Source: Thermohahella caldifontis
Lineage (GTDB): Bacteria > Pseudomonadota > Gammaproteobacteria > Pseudomonadales > Oleiphilaceae
Length of the DNA: 64,000 nucleotides
Direction: 5' to 3'
NCBI RefSeq assembly: GCF_041153465.1
Contig: NZ_CP154858.1
Coordinates: 868,001-932,000, forward strand
Part shown: positions 46,136-55,506 of the stretch, one piece after another
How positions within the stretch are numbered: position 1 is the stretch's first letter
How the letters are laid out: each line of letters begins with the position of its first letter
The notes under the pieces: model-generated
The model's database searches: none
What the model was told of the DNA's origin: nothing
Seen by the model: only the letters and a program-made list of their open reading frames with translations
Program-made: the position numbers and the translations under genes

Positions 46136-46692
46136 GGTCGCTCCCCGAGCAGTTGATGAAGCCGCTGCCAGTCGAAGGCAGGGCCCGGATCTGTCTTGCG
46201 GCCGGGCGCCACATCGCTGTGGCCGGTGATGCGGCCGGCATTCAGGCGCGGATAATGTGACAGGAGATGCTGAAGGACGTCCGCCAGCTCCTTGTATTGC
46301 CGGTCAGTATAGGGCGTGGTGTCAGTCCCCTCCAGCTCAATACCGATGGAAAAGTCATTGCAGTTGTCGCGTCCGTCGTAACTTGACACACCAGCGTGCC
46401 ACGCCCGCAGGGAGAAGGGGACAAACTGGGTCACTTCTCCCGCCCGGTCAATGAACAGGTGTGCCGATACGCATACCCCCCGCAGCGCTGCATACGCCTC
46501 GCAGGACGAACAATCCAGTGTGTTGGTGAACAGCCGGTGTACATCCCGGCCGCCGAACTGACCGGGGGGCAGACTGATGTTGTGCAGAACCACCAGACTG
46601 ATATCGTCCGGGTCCGGCCTGGCATTGAAATTGGGAGACAGTATGCGACGGGCCGGCACAAGCCAGCCCGCAGGTGTAATCGTCCTGTTCAT
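46132..46692 (-). CDS. ampD: 1,6-anhydro-N-acetylmuramyl-L-alanine amidase AmpD
   Basis: Cytoplasmic zinc amidase of peptidoglycan recycling; its loss derepresses AmpC beta-lactamase in AmpR-bearing species. 186 residues. Zinc ligands by comparison with Citrobacter AmpD are His37 (VVLHNIS), His158 (ITGHSD) and Asp168 (KTDPGP), with the conserved Lys166. Coupled to ampE. No ampC/ampR is in this window. Confidence 0.95.
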   Translation of the reverse strand: MNRTITPAGWLVPARRILSPNFNARPDPDDISLVVLHNISLPPGQFGGRDVHRLFTNTLDCSSCEAYAALRGVCVSAHLFIDRAGEVTQFVPFSLRAWHAGVSSYDGRDNCNDFSIGIELEGTDTTPYTDRQYKELADVLQHLLSHYPRLNAGRITGHSDVAPGRKTDPGPAFDWQRLHQLLGERP

Positions 46693-46738
46693 GGCGCCAG
46701 TTTAGGCGCTGGGGCGTTGCGTCACAAGTGGTGTCAGC

Positions 46739-49114
46739 TCAGGCACGCTGGCTGTTGGAGCGCAGGGATCCGATGACTGCCTCGAGCGCACGGTCAAAGA
46801 GCAGGCCGTCATCCAGGATGTTCACCTGTCCGGCCCGCATGGCAACGGCAAGGCCCATGCGTGTCTTTTCGCAGACCTTGACCCCCATGCGATTGACAAA
46901 GATGTACTTGTCCGCGTTGGAAATAATTGCTGCCAGCTTGCAACGCTGCTTGCGATCTTCACTTTCACGCAACTCGATCCAGCTGCCAACCTTCAGGGCG
47001 TCCACCTTCTGCAGATACTCGTCATCCGTGCCCTGATATGCCGGTGCTTCCGGAGCCTCGCCCGGTGCTGTCAGCACGATTTCCTCGATGGCCTCGTCCA
47101 GTTCGGCTTCACGACTCTCCCGGATCGTCCGGTCGTCCCTTGTCGCAGCCGGATCCGCTGCGTGGTCATGTCCGGCCACCGGCACCCCCTCTTTACCGGA
47201 AGCGGCCATGCGGACGTCTGCCGGAACTTCCGCTTCGGGCTGGCCCTGCTCCGCTGCAGGGTCCGGGGTGGGTGCAGGGGCCTCGGACACGACCTGGCGG
47301 GTACTGACGGTTGCCAGGGCATGCAAGGCCTTGAGGTGTGCCTTTTCTAGCGCCTTGAGCCAGATTTCCTGATTGCCCGGTTCTACTGCGGCCTCCTTCA
47401 GGCCCTCACGCAGCGTCCGGATCAGCCCGGGGATACGGGTCAGCAACTCGCGGCGGCTGCCTTCCACGAGGGGAGGCGCCACACTCCACAGGACATCATC
47501 CACGGTCTTCAGCGTTGCCGCATAGGCTTCACTTTCAGGGCCATGCCTCAGCCAGTCGAGCACCGCTTTCTGAGCCCAACCACCAAGCAGCAGGTCACGG
47601 ATGCCTTCGTCACAGGTACTGCCCTCCAGTCGCGCGAGGATGGCTCGTCGTACCTGCTCGCGGGCAATGTCGGTCTGTGCACGGCCCTGCTCCGCGTCGC
47701 AGGTACGCTTTTCCAGCAAGCGACGCCGCTTCTCCTCCGAAGTCAGGAAGGCAAGAAAATCTTCCAGCACGTCATCAAAGAGGCCGAGATCACGATCAAA
47801 TTCATTAACCAGCCGCTCAACGATTGCCGTCACTTTCTCGAAATAGGGATCCCGCTGGCCCGCCTCACGCGGCTGCCAGCCGATGGCGGAATTGGCCAGC
47901 TCGTTGAGCAGACGCCGGGCCGAGTGGTCGGCCGAGCTGAAGAAGCTCCGGTCCAGCAGTGCAGCCTTGAGCACGGGAATCTGAAGACGCGCGATCTGGG
48001 CCTTGATGGCATTTTCAAGCTGATGATCCGACAGGATGTACTCGAAAAGCATGGAAACCAGGTTGATGACATCTTCATCCACCTGGCCCAGCCTTCCCTT
48101 GCCCCGGGACACCTGCTGTATCATGTGCTGTACCAGAGCCTGATAGTCCAGCAGCCCGGTATCAGCCTGGGCGACCGGCACGGCCTGCATCTGGAATCCG
48201 GTCAGCGCCGCCACCACATTCTGGGGCGGGATCACGCCGGCCTGGGGCGTGGCAGTTTGCCCACGGGCCTGTCCCATGAGCTGACGCAGCAGTGCAAAGG
48301 TATCTTCCGGCCCGGATGCCATGTCTTCGGCGCCGCTCACTTCCACCTGCCCGGTCTGCTGATCCACCGTTCGCCGAACCGGTGCGCCCCTGGAAACCGG
48401 AGGCATGCGGCCACCCGTCCGCCCGGTTCTCAGATCGGGCAGCACACCCTGTGCGACAAGGAATGCATTGGCGTCCTTGTAGACGTCGGGCATGATTTTC
48501 AGCACATGACGCTCGAACAGCTTGAGCAGCACCAGACGCACCCGGATGTCCCATTCACAGGATTCCAGCGCCTGAGCAAAATGGCGGGCCAGGGCCAGCG
48601 GCCCCAGGGGATTGTTGTCGTCATCCACACTCTGATCGGTCACCAGCGCGTCCAGACGGATGAGCAGATGATCCAGTGACTGGCCCGCATCGGCCTTGAG
48701 GCGGGATGCCATGCTCTCCACGGCCACATTCAGCTCGAGCTGATCATTGTCCACCAGTGACAGGCTGTCCATGTCCAGCGCCTTTTCCCTGAGTGCGGAG
48801 GCCCCACGCTGAACACCCTCCAGACGAAACCCTTGATTGAACGCCTGAAAGAACCGCCCTTCGATCGCCTGGCGATTGAGGCGGAGAATGCGCATGGCAT
48901 CAAAAAAGCGGGTCTGATCCGCATTGGTCGCGGCCTTGTCAGCCAGCTCGAACAGTGCATCATCGGCGCGGTCCATCAGTGTTTGCAGGGCGCCACGCAG
49001 CGTCTCGGTCACACGATCCCGCAACAGGATCATGGGCAGTGGGATCTTGCTCCCCGAAGTACGGCCCGCTGCCTCCCGAACGGCAGAAAGCTGAACAACT
49101 TTGGGATTGACCAT
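46739..49114 (-). CDS. DUF1631 family protein
   Basis: 791 residues, soluble, mostly helical. The N-terminal 600 residues match the DUF1631 style (MASRLKADAGQSLDHLLIRL, DVINLVSMLFEYILSDHQLE). A Pro/Ala/Glu-rich linker at about 630-710 leads to a small beta-rich C-terminal part (LKVGSWIELRESEDRKQRCK, then KYIFVNRMGVKVCEKT), PilZ-like in character. ATG 49114 follows GGAGG. It lies between ampD and nadC as in Pseudomonas (from memory). The function is unknown. Confidence 0.87.
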   Translation of the reverse strand: MVNPKVVQLSAVREAAGRTSGSKIPLPMILLRDRVTETLRGALQTLMDRADDALFELADKAATNADQTRFFDAMRILRLNRQAIEGRFFQAFNQGFRLEGVQRGASALREKALDMDSLSLVDNDQLELNVAVESMASRLKADAGQSLDHLLIRLDALVTDQSVDDDNNPLGPLALARHFAQALESCEWDIRVRLVLLKLFERHVLKIMPDVYKDANAFLVAQGVLPDLRTGRTGGRMPPVSRGAPVRRTVDQQTGQVEVSGAEDMASGPEDTFALLRQLMGQARGQTATPQAGVIPPQNVVAALTGFQMQAVPVAQADTGLLDYQALVQHMIQQVSRGKGRLGQVDEDVINLVSMLFEYILSDHQLENAIKAQIARLQIPVLKAALLDRSFFSSADHSARRLLNELANSAIGWQPREAGQRDPYFEKVTAIVERLVNEFDRDLGLFDDVLEDFLAFLTSEEKRRRLLEKRTCDAEQGRAQTDIAREQVRRAILARLEGSTCDEGIRDLLLGGWAQKAVLDWLRHGPESEAYAATLKTVDDVLWSVAPPLVEGSRRELLTRIPGLIRTLREGLKEAAVEPGNQEIWLKALEKAHLKALHALATVSTRQVVSEAPAPTPDPAAEQGQPEAEVPADVRMAASGKEGVPVAGHDHAADPAATRDDRTIRESREAELDEAIEEIVLTAPGEAPEAPAYQGTDDEYLQKVDALKVGSWIELRESEDRKQRCKLAAIISNADKYIFVNRMGVKVCEKTRMGLAVAMRAGQVNILDDGLLFDRALEAVIGSLRSNSQRA

Positions 49115-49156
49115 GAGAAACCTCCGCTTGCGCTGACCAGGTGCCGACTGCAACAC

Positions 49157-49224
49157 TGACACGCTTTTTCACTTTTTGACAGTATACGACGGTAATCTGA
49201 CAGCCATTGTCACAAAATGTGTCA
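49157..49224. promoter_or_regulatory. Cluster of five TGACA/TGTCA pentamers upstream of DUF1631
   Basis: TGACA at 49157, 49177 and 49198, TGTCA at 49208 and 49220. The third and fourth make the palindrome TGACAgccatTGTCA. The stretch also holds AGTATA (TATACT on the minus strand), a possible -10 for the DUF1631 gene. This may be a regulator binding array in the divergent region with nadC. Confidence 0.35.
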
Positions 49225-49372
49225 GCGCGACGTACGTCACACTTCCTTCAGTTTACGCCATCTACGGTTGCCGGGCCATCGGCCGTAAGTCATTACTAAG
49301 GTCTAGGCCATATGAACGAGCTCTTTCCCCCACGCCGTCTCCGATGCGGGTGAAGACCTGCCTTTCATCGGG

Positions 49373-49378
49373 TATAAT
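49373..49378 (+). promoter_or_regulatory. -10 box (TATAAT) of nadC
   Basis: Perfect TATAAT 27 bases before the nadC ATG; the -35 position holds GTGAAG with 17-base spacing, a fair match. The rest of the 290-base intergenic region holds the TGACA cluster and nothing else I recognise. Confidence 0.6.
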
Positions 49379-49405
49379 GCGCCTCCCACGCGCCGGAGGT
49401 GACCC

Positions 49406-50239
49406 ATGAGGGATTTGTTGCAAGAAGCGATCGAGACAAACGTACGCCACGCACTGGACGAAGACATTCAGTCCGGGGACATCACGGCGATGCTCATTCC
49501 GGCAGATCAGACCGCACATGCCCGCGTCATCACCCGCGAACCCATGGTTCTGGCAGGTCGCCCATGGGTCGATGCCGTTTTCAGAACACTGGATTCCGGT
49601 ATCCGTGTGCAATGGCATGCCAGCGAAGGTGACGTGCTGCAGGCCAATGATGTAGTCTTCGAAGTCGAAGGCAACACGCGCGCACTGCTGACAGGCGAAC
49701 GCACGGCACTCAACTTTCTGCAGACACTTTCCGGTGTGGCCACGGTCGCACGGGAATGGGCACAGAAAATCGCACACACCGATGCCGTCATCCTGGATAC
49801 CCGCAAGACCATTCCGGGCTTGCGACAGGCGCTCAAGTACGCCGTTCGCACCGGTGGCTGTGCCAACCACCGGATGGGACTGTGGGATGCCTTCCTGATC
49901 AAGGAAAATCACATTGCCGCCTGTGGCTCCATCACCCTGGCCGTACAGAAAGCCAGAGAGATCGCCCCCGGCAAGCCGGTCGAGGTGGAGGTGGAAACCC
50001 TCGCCCAACTGGAGGAGGCGGTTGCCGCCGGTGCGGAGCGTGTCATGCTGGACAACTTTGATCTGGAAACCATGCGCAAAGCCGTGGCCCTCGCCAAGGG
50101 CAAAACGGAACTGGAAGCTTCCGGCGGCGTGGACGACACGACGCTGGTGGCCATTGCGGAAACCGGCGTGGATTACATTTCCATCGGGGCGCTGACCAAG
50201 CATCTGCGCGCCATTGACCTGTCCATGAGACTGTGCTGA
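49406..50239 (+). CDS. nadC: Quinolinate phosphoribosyltransferase (nicotinate-nucleotide pyrophosphorylase)
   Basis: Converts quinolinate and PRPP to nicotinate mononucleotide in NAD synthesis. 277 residues. Substrate-binding residues sit in LDTRKTIPGLRQALKYAVRT and GGCANHRMGLWDAFLIKENH; the C-terminal barrel ends with SGGVDDTTLVAIAETGVDYI. ATG 49406 follows GGAGGT. Divergent from DUF1631. Confidence 0.96.
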   Translation: MRDLLQEAIETNVRHALDEDIQSGDITAMLIPADQTAHARVITREPMVLAGRPWVDAVFRTLDSGIRVQWHASEGDVLQANDVVFEVEGNTRALLTGERTALNFLQTLSGVATVAREWAQKIAHTDAVILDTRKTIPGLRQALKYAVRTGGCANHRMGLWDAFLIKENHIAACGSITLAVQKAREIAPGKPVEVEVETLAQLEEAVAAGAERVMLDNFDLETMRKAVALAKGKTELEASGGVDDTTLVAIAETGVDYISIGALTKHLRAIDLSMRLC

Positions 50240-50243
50240 GTCC

Positions 50244-50268
50244 GTCACATTCCGGCCGGGGGTGTGAC
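50244..50268 (+). terminator. Intrinsic terminator after nadC
   Basis: GTCACATTCC pairs with GGGGTGTGAC (two G-T pairs) around a short GC loop and is followed by TTTT. It starts 5 bases after the nadC stop. Confidence 0.65.
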
Positions 50269-50351
50269 TTTTACGTACTCAGCGCTTCGCGGGCATCCGG
50301 TATAGTCGGTTTCAGAAAAGAATCATAACAACGACTTGCCCAAGGAACGGC

Positions 50352-53048
50352 ATGCTCAAGGACCTGACACGCTCCGCCAGCCACCTGCTGGCCACGGCAA
50401 CCACTTCGCTGCGTCTGAACCGGATGCTCGCCGGCCTGTTGCTGCCTGCTGCCCTGCTGGCACTTTCCGGACTGACACTGACATTCGTGCCCATCGGCCA
50501 GATTCCCTTCTGGCTGCCGCTGGCCGGACTGCCTCTCGTCCTACGCCTGTCGCCTGCCCAGCGACTGGCCACCCTGATCATCTTCATTCTGGGGGCCTCG
50601 ACACTGCTCGTGCGTCACGGCCTGGGACAATGGCCCGACGATACTATTCCGAGACTGGCCAGCGTGGCCACAGCCCAGTCACTGCTCGCTGCCTTTGTCC
50701 TCGCTGCCGCCACAACACGTTTCGGAAAAATGCCGCTGCCCGGACAGTATATTGCCGGGATTCTGATTGCCGGAGTGAGCAGCTTCGCCATGGCCCGGGG
50801 CCTGTCCGCACCCCATCAGCACATTGCAATGGCTGCGCTCGCATGGTTCGCGGCACTGGCATTGCCCTCACTGGCAGGCCTGCACCTGTGGCATCCGGCG
50901 CCCATTGCCCCCCCGGAAATCCGGCCAAAACTTCTGTTCTGGGTGCCGGCACTGTTGCTCACCCTTTTCGTACAACATCGGTGGCCCGGTCAGACCGGCT
51001 TTCTCTCGGCCATTCTCATGGTGGGTGGCATCGTCGGGGTCCCCGTTCCGACCGCCCGCAAGCTCGTCGCACTGACAGCCCTGCCCTCCGCGTATGTCCA
51101 GGCCGCATACCTCCACGGGGCCGAACCCGCCATGGCGCTCGCCTGGATTGAACAGACCATACTGCTCGCACTCAGTCTTCACGTACTGCGCATCCGCAAG
51201 TCGCGCGACACGGCGCTCGGACAACTGGAGTCAGAGGTCCAGGCACGCACCCAGCAATTGCATGCCATCAACGAGGCGCTCAACGAAGAAATCCGCCACA
51301 GCAGACAGGCCGAAGAACGCTACCAGACAGCCTACCGCAAACTCCGGGCACTGTTCGATGCGTCACCGGTCCCCATTCTGGTTGCAGACAAGACACTCTC
51401 TCTCCTGCAGGTCAATCAGGCCGCACGGACGTTGCTGTTCGGCAACGGTGAGACCCCGGAATCCCTGACCAGGCTTCTCGAATCGGCACAACAGAACACG
51501 CTCCTTCAGCATGTTCGCAAGGTGCTGGGCGAGCCAGGAAGCCAGCGCTGCATGGATCTTTCTGTCTCCACCGACGACGGCAAGCGCCTGTTGCGCTGGA
51601 CCATTGCGGGCTACCCCGACGAATCTTCCGGTCACGAAGCGGTCATCCTGGTGGGCACCGACATGACAGAAGTCCGTGACAATCAGGAACGCCTGTTCTA
51701 CCTCGCCCACTATGATCCGCTCACGGAAACGGCAAACCGGCGTCTGCTTGAGGAACGTTGCCGGCAGACTCTCAAGCAGATTCAGCGACACGGGGGACGG
51801 ATGGCCCTGATCAATCTGGATCTGGACCACTTCAAGCGCATCAACGACTCATTGGGGCACGATGCAGGGGATCAGCTCCTCAAGACCATCGCCGAACGCC
51901 TGAAAAAGGCCTTGCGCGAGGAAGACACGGTCAGTCGACTGGGAGGCGACGAGTTCGTCGTGGTTTTGCACCGAGTGGATGGTCCTTCCGGGGCCTACAA
52001 GGTTGCCCAGAACCTTCTGGATGCCATCCGCGAGCCGGTGTCCCTGGGCAACCAGACATTCACCGTATCCGGAAGCATGGGGATTGCGCTCGCCCCGCTG
52101 GACAGCATGACCTACAGCGGCCTGCTCAAGTGTGCGGACATGGCCATGTATGCCGCCAAAAAGGCCGGCCGCAACCGGATTGCGCTCTATGCCCCTCACA
52201 TGAACGAATCCCTGCAGGCACAGATGAAGCTGGAGCAGGCATTGCAGGAGGCCGTTGAAAAACAGCACTTCATGCTCTGCTATCATCCGATCGTGGATAT
52301 CACGAGCCATCGTATCGTGGCACTGGAAGCCCTGCTGCGCTGGAAGCATCCCGACGGCCGTCTGCTGGCGCCACGCGAGTTCCTGGACACTGCCGACAAC
52401 ATGGGTCTGCTGTCACGCATTGCGGACTGGGCACTGCAGAATGTCTGTCTACAGGCACGGCTGATTTCCCATGTCGCGGGGCAGCCGGTGCGGGTGAGCC
52501 TGAACGTTTCGGCGCGCCAGATCATGGAGGGCAACCTGCTCAGTGCTGTCAGCAGGGCTCTGGCCATGACCCGGGTGGACCCGCGACTCATCGCCATCGA
52601 GCTCAAGGAGAGCAGTCTTGCGTCCCATCCTTCAGACGTGCGGGAAGCGCTGACCTCGCTGAAGCACATGGGCGTGGATGTGATTCTGGACAGTTTTGGT
52701 GACGGCCTTTCCAATCTGGCAGAGCTCGTGCAGCTGCCTTTCAGGGCTGTCAAGATCGGCCGACGCCTGGTGAAGGCACTGCCCGACGACGAGGTGGCGA
52801 CCACATTGGTGGATACGCTCATTACCGTCGCCGGCAAAACCGGACAACTGATCATGGCCGAAGGCATTGAGCTTCCGGAACAGGAAGCTTGGTTCCGGGA
52901 ACGCCAGGTCCGGCTGCTCCAGGGGTACCTCTACTGCAAACCGGTTTTTCAGGATGACATTGCCGCTTTCTTCAGACAGAATGAAAACGGATATCTATTC
53001 AGGGCCGGCCAGTATGACCTCCCCCTTCCCGCCCGCGACACCGACTGA
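50352..53048 (+). CDS. Membrane GGDEF-EAL protein with degenerate EAL domain
   Basis: 898 residues. About 25-290 hold seven or eight TM helices (MASE-like sensor), followed by a coiled coil, a PAS-like domain at about 335-440, GGDEF at about 445-610 and EAL at about 625-880. The cyclase motif is intact (SRLGGDEFVVVL). In the EAL domain EALLRWKHP, Asn in LNVSARQ, IELKES and AEGIELPEQ are kept. The DDFG motif is DSFG and KID is KIG, so two acidic residues near the metal site are lost. It is probably a c-di-GMP synthase, with the EAL domain inactive or regulatory (inference). ATG 50352 follows AAGGAA. Confidence 0.88.
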   Translation: MLKDLTRSASHLLATATTSLRLNRMLAGLLLPAALLALSGLTLTFVPIGQIPFWLPLAGLPLVLRLSPAQRLATLIIFILGASTLLVRHGLGQWPDDTIPRLASVATAQSLLAAFVLAAATTRFGKMPLPGQYIAGILIAGVSSFAMARGLSAPHQHIAMAALAWFAALALPSLAGLHLWHPAPIAPPEIRPKLLFWVPALLLTLFVQHRWPGQTGFLSAILMVGGIVGVPVPTARKLVALTALPSAYVQAAYLHGAEPAMALAWIEQTILLALSLHVLRIRKSRDTALGQLESEVQARTQQLHAINEALNEEIRHSRQAEERYQTAYRKLRALFDASPVPILVADKTLSLLQVNQAARTLLFGNGETPESLTRLLESAQQNTLLQHVRKVLGEPGSQRCMDLSVSTDDGKRLLRWTIAGYPDESSGHEAVILVGTDMTEVRDNQERLFYLAHYDPLTETANRRLLEERCRQTLKQIQRHGGRMALINLDLDHFKRINDSLGHDAGDQLLKTIAERLKKALREEDTVSRLGGDEFVVVLHRVDGPSGAYKVAQNLLDAIREPVSLGNQTFTVSGSMGIALAPLDSMTYSGLLKCADMAMYAAKKAGRNRIALYAPHMNESLQAQMKLEQALQEAVEKQHFMLCYHPIVDITSHRIVALEALLRWKHPDGRLLAPREFLDTADNMGLLSRIADWALQNVCLQARLISHVAGQPVRVSLNVSARQIMEGNLLSAVSRALAMTRVDPRLIAIELKESSLASHPSDVREALTSLKHMGVDVILDSFGDGLSNLAELVQLPFRAVKIGRRLVKALPDDEVATTLVDTLITVAGKTGQLIMAEGIELPEQEAWFRERQVRLLQGYLYCKPVFQDDIAAFFRQNENGYLFRAGQYDLPLPARDTD

Positions 53049-53235
53049 TTCGCCCTGTATCCGGCAGTGCTGCCTGGATGAGGCCAACGTGTGCGTCGGA
53101 TGCGGACGGACACTGGAGGAAATCCTGAACTGGCATGGCATGACTGCCGAGGAAAAAGACAATGCAAGACAGCGTGCCCACGCCAGATGCCAGGCACGGC
53201 GCCACCCGGGTCTTTCTGGCCCTGGGCGTCCCTGA
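53014..53235 (+). CDS. DUF1289 family small Cys-rich protein
   Basis: 73 residues. The pattern SPCIRQCCLDEANVCVGCGR, then TLEEILNWHGMTAEEK, is characteristic of DUF1289; the Cys may hold a metal or Fe-S cluster. ATG 53014 lies inside the 3' end of the GGDEF-EAL gene (35-base overlap), and the 3' end overlaps thpR. The role is unknown. Confidence 0.82.
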   Translation: MTSPFPPATPTDSPCIRQCCLDEANVCVGCGRTLEEILNWHGMTAEEKDNARQRAHARCQARRHPGLSGPGRP

Positions 53236-53758
53236 ACACATTGCGGCGTCTCTCGCCTCGGCCGTGCCCGTAACACCCGACGCAGCACGAATCGTCCATC
53301 CCGCCGACATGCATGTGACGCTGCACTTTCTGGGTGATCAGACGCCTGAAGCCCTGAGTGCACTGATGGCCGGACTGGATCGTTGCGCCACATCACTGCC
53401 TGGTGGTACCGTCCGCCTGGATCGCACCTTTGCCCTGCCCTCCGGAAACCACCCCCGGCTCGTGGCTGCTGAAGCCAGTGTCAGTCGCGGGCTGCATGTC
53501 ATGCGGGAACACCTCACCGATATGCTGGCCACACTCAGCCGGCAATGGCCTGGCCTCACTCCCGAAAGCCGGCCCTGGCGGCCTCATGTGACGCTCTACT
53601 GGCTGAAACGACGGCGCCATCACCCGCTGCCACTTGACCTGCCGCTTGGACTGGCATTTGACGCTCGGGCAGTCGGACTCTATGCTAGCCAGCCTGGTCA
53701 GGTGCCCCGTTATCGGATGCTCGCAAGCTGGCCATTGCGGTGTGACGAGGATGATTGA
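53162..53758 (+). CDS. thpR: RNA 2',3'-cyclic phosphodiesterase (LigT/2H family)
   Basis: 198 residues with the two HxTx motifs of the 2H superfamily: HVTLHFLG (His51) and HVTLYWLK (His142). Opens cyclic phosphates on RNA ends; E. coli ThpR also ligates tRNA halves in vitro. ATG 53162 follows GAGG by 8 bases. It overlaps DUF1289 by 74 bases in another frame and the UDG-like gene by 8, so the three are tightly packed. Confidence 0.88.
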   Translation: MQDSVPTPDARHGATRVFLALGVPEHIAASLASAVPVTPDAARIVHPADMHVTLHFLGDQTPEALSALMAGLDRCATSLPGGTVRLDRTFALPSGNHPRLVAAEASVSRGLHVMREHLTDMLATLSRQWPGLTPESRPWRPHVTLYWLKRRRHHPLPLDLPLGLAFDARAVGLYASQPGQVPRYRMLASWPLRCDEDD

Positions 53759-54320
53759 GTCTCTGGCTGAAGAAGTGTCCCGTTGCCGGCTATGTGAGGA
53801 CTGGCTGGAACCCCGGCCGGTCATCCGGGTCAGCGCAACCGCACGACTCCTGATCGTGGGCCAGGCACCCGGTCGCAAGGTTCATGAAACCGGCATCCCC
53901 TGGAATGATCCCAGTGGTGATCGCTTGCGGGAATGGCTCGGACTGAGCAGGGATCAGTTCTATGACCGCACCCGTATTGCCATTGTACCCATGGGATTCT
54001 GTTACCCGGGCAAGGGACGCTCAGGTGACCTGCCACCCCGGCCGGAGTGCTTCCGGACCTGGCATGCACGCCTGCTGGCCGCCATGCCGGAGATCAGAAT
54101 GCGGTTGCTTGTGGGCCGTTACGCACAGCAGGCCTATCTGGAAGAGCTGCCCGCGACCCTGAAGGAAACGGTCAGACAATGGGAGCGCTGGTTTCCGCAA
54201 GCCGTTCCCCTGCCTCATCCCTCGCCACGCAACCGGCGCTGGCTGGCACAGAATCCCTGGGTGGAAGGCGAAATCATTCCCCGGGTAAGGGAAGCGGTCC
54301 ACAGCCTGCTGTGGGAATGA
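53751..54320 (+). CDS. Uracil-DNA glycosylase family protein
   Basis: 189 residues. Motif 1 is LLIVGQAPGRKVHETG, motif 2 LPHPSPRNRRW. Cys in SRCRLC, GFCYPG and PECFRTW could bind an Fe-S cluster as in family 4/5 enzymes. The usual catalytic Asp/Asn in motif 1 is not certain here, so uracil removal is likely but not assured. ATG 53751 lies inside the thpR end, with GAGG adjacent. Last gene of the thpR cluster. Confidence 0.82.
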   Translation: MIESLAEEVSRCRLCEDWLEPRPVIRVSATARLLIVGQAPGRKVHETGIPWNDPSGDRLREWLGLSRDQFYDRTRIAIVPMGFCYPGKGRSGDLPPRPECFRTWHARLLAAMPEIRMRLLVGRYAQQAYLEELPATLKETVRQWERWFPQAVPLPHPSPRNRRWLAQNPWVEGEIIPRVREAVHSLLWE

Positions 54321-54339
54321 GGCCGCCGATAGCCGCGAC

Positions 54340-54690
54340 TCAATGACGCGGCGCACCGCCCCCGTGGGTCACCAGTGCATCGATCTCACCCAGCACATCA
54401 AGAAATGCCGGGTTGTCGCGGCCCAGACTCTTGAGGCGCTCTTCTGCCATGGGTCTGATGGCACAGGGCCCGGGCATGGGGGCACGAGCCTCAACCATGA
54501 CTTTCATCCGCTCGATGAAGACGAACTGCAGCCACTCTTCCAGTGCCATGCGATCCGCACAGAAGGGCATGGTACTGGCAAACGCCTCTTCACCGGGGCG
54601 TTCTGACGACCACAGCCCGGTCTCACGCATCACGCGTTCCAGCTGTAACAGACGATCAGCCAGACGCAGGTACAGATCAGGCACCGGCAT
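54340..54690 (-). CDS. yqcC: YqcC family protein
   Basis: 116 residues, helical, with the YqcC block MPFCADRMALEEWLQFVFIE and RMKVMVEARAPMPGPCAI. Function unknown; in E. coli it lies next to the tRNA pseudouridine synthase truC. ATG 54690 follows GGAGG and overlaps the parA end by 14 bases, so it is probably cotranscribed. Confidence 0.85.
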   Translation of the reverse strand: MPVPDLYLRLADRLLQLERVMRETGLWSSERPGEEAFASTMPFCADRMALEEWLQFVFIERMKVMVEARAPMPGPCAIRPMAEERLKSLGRDNPAFLDVLGEIDALVTHGGGAPRH

Positions 54691-55468
54691 CTGCCTCCAC
54701 CGGAAGCCCGGCAATATGGGCGTACAGGGCTCTGAACTGTTCTGTCAGCGTGTGCTTGGGTGCAAAGTAGACCAGCGGCTGATGCGCCTGGTGTGACTCC
54801 TTCATCTTGACCGAGCTGTTCAGGCGGACCGGCAGTACCGGCAGCCCTTCGTCCTCCAGCGCCTGGACCAGGGTTTGCGGCAGAGAGGCGCGTGGCTGGA
54901 ACTGGTTGACCACAATTCCTTCGATGGTGAGCTTCGGATTGTGATCTTCCTTCAGGTCCTGAATCTCCCCGAGAATGGCGTACAGTGCCTGACGGGCAAA
55001 ATCATCGCAATCAAAAGGAATCAGCACCCGATCGGCTGCGATCAGGGCCGATCGGGTATAGAAATTCAGCGCTGGTGCCGTGTCGATATAGATTTCGTCA
55101 AAGGTGCCTTCCAGCTTTTTCAGCGCATCCCTGAGCTTGTAGATCTTGTGCCGGGCTTCGAGCTTGCGTTCCAGGTAATCCATTTCCGGGCTGGCCGGCA
55201 ACACGAAAAGCCCCGGAAACTGCGTGGCGTGGACATAATCCTCAAACTTCTTGTTGAACAGATTGAAGGCAATGGTCTGTTCGAAAAAGTCGGCGGCATT
55301 GTCCCTGACCTGAGATTGCCCGAGCAGGTAGAGCGTGCTGTTGCATTGCGGATCCAGATCCACCACCAGCGTACGTCGCCCGTGGCTGGCGCTGACGGCG
55401 GCCAGGTTGCAGGCGATGCTGGATTTGCCGACTCCGCCCTTCTGATTGAATACGACCCGAGTGATCAT
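54677..55468 (-). CDS. Orphan ParA-family ATPase
   Basis: 263 residues with the deviant Walker A FNQKGGVGKSS, Walker A' VVDLDPQCNSTL and Walker B EIYIDTAPAL. It is a ParA/Soj-type nucleoid-binding ATPase, yet no parB or parS-like site is next to it. It sits between hda and yqcC. Orphan ParA proteins position chemotaxis clusters, pili or other cargo, so it need not act on DNA. ATG 55468 follows AAGGAG by 6 bases. Confidence 0.9.
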   Translation of the reverse strand: MITRVVFNQKGGVGKSSIACNLAAVSASHGRRTLVVDLDPQCNSTLYLLGQSQVRDNAADFFEQTIAFNLFNKKFEDYVHATQFPGLFVLPASPEMDYLERKLEARHKIYKLRDALKKLEGTFDEIYIDTAPALNFYTRSALIAADRVLIPFDCDDFARQALYAILGEIQDLKEDHNPKLTIEGIVVNQFQPRASLPQTLVQALEDEGLPVLPVRLNSSVKMKESHQAHQPLVYFAPKHTLTEQFRALYAHIAGLPVEADAGA

Positions 55469-55506
55469 GCCTGTCTCCTTGTTTTCCGAGCCATGTTAAC
55501 GATGCT

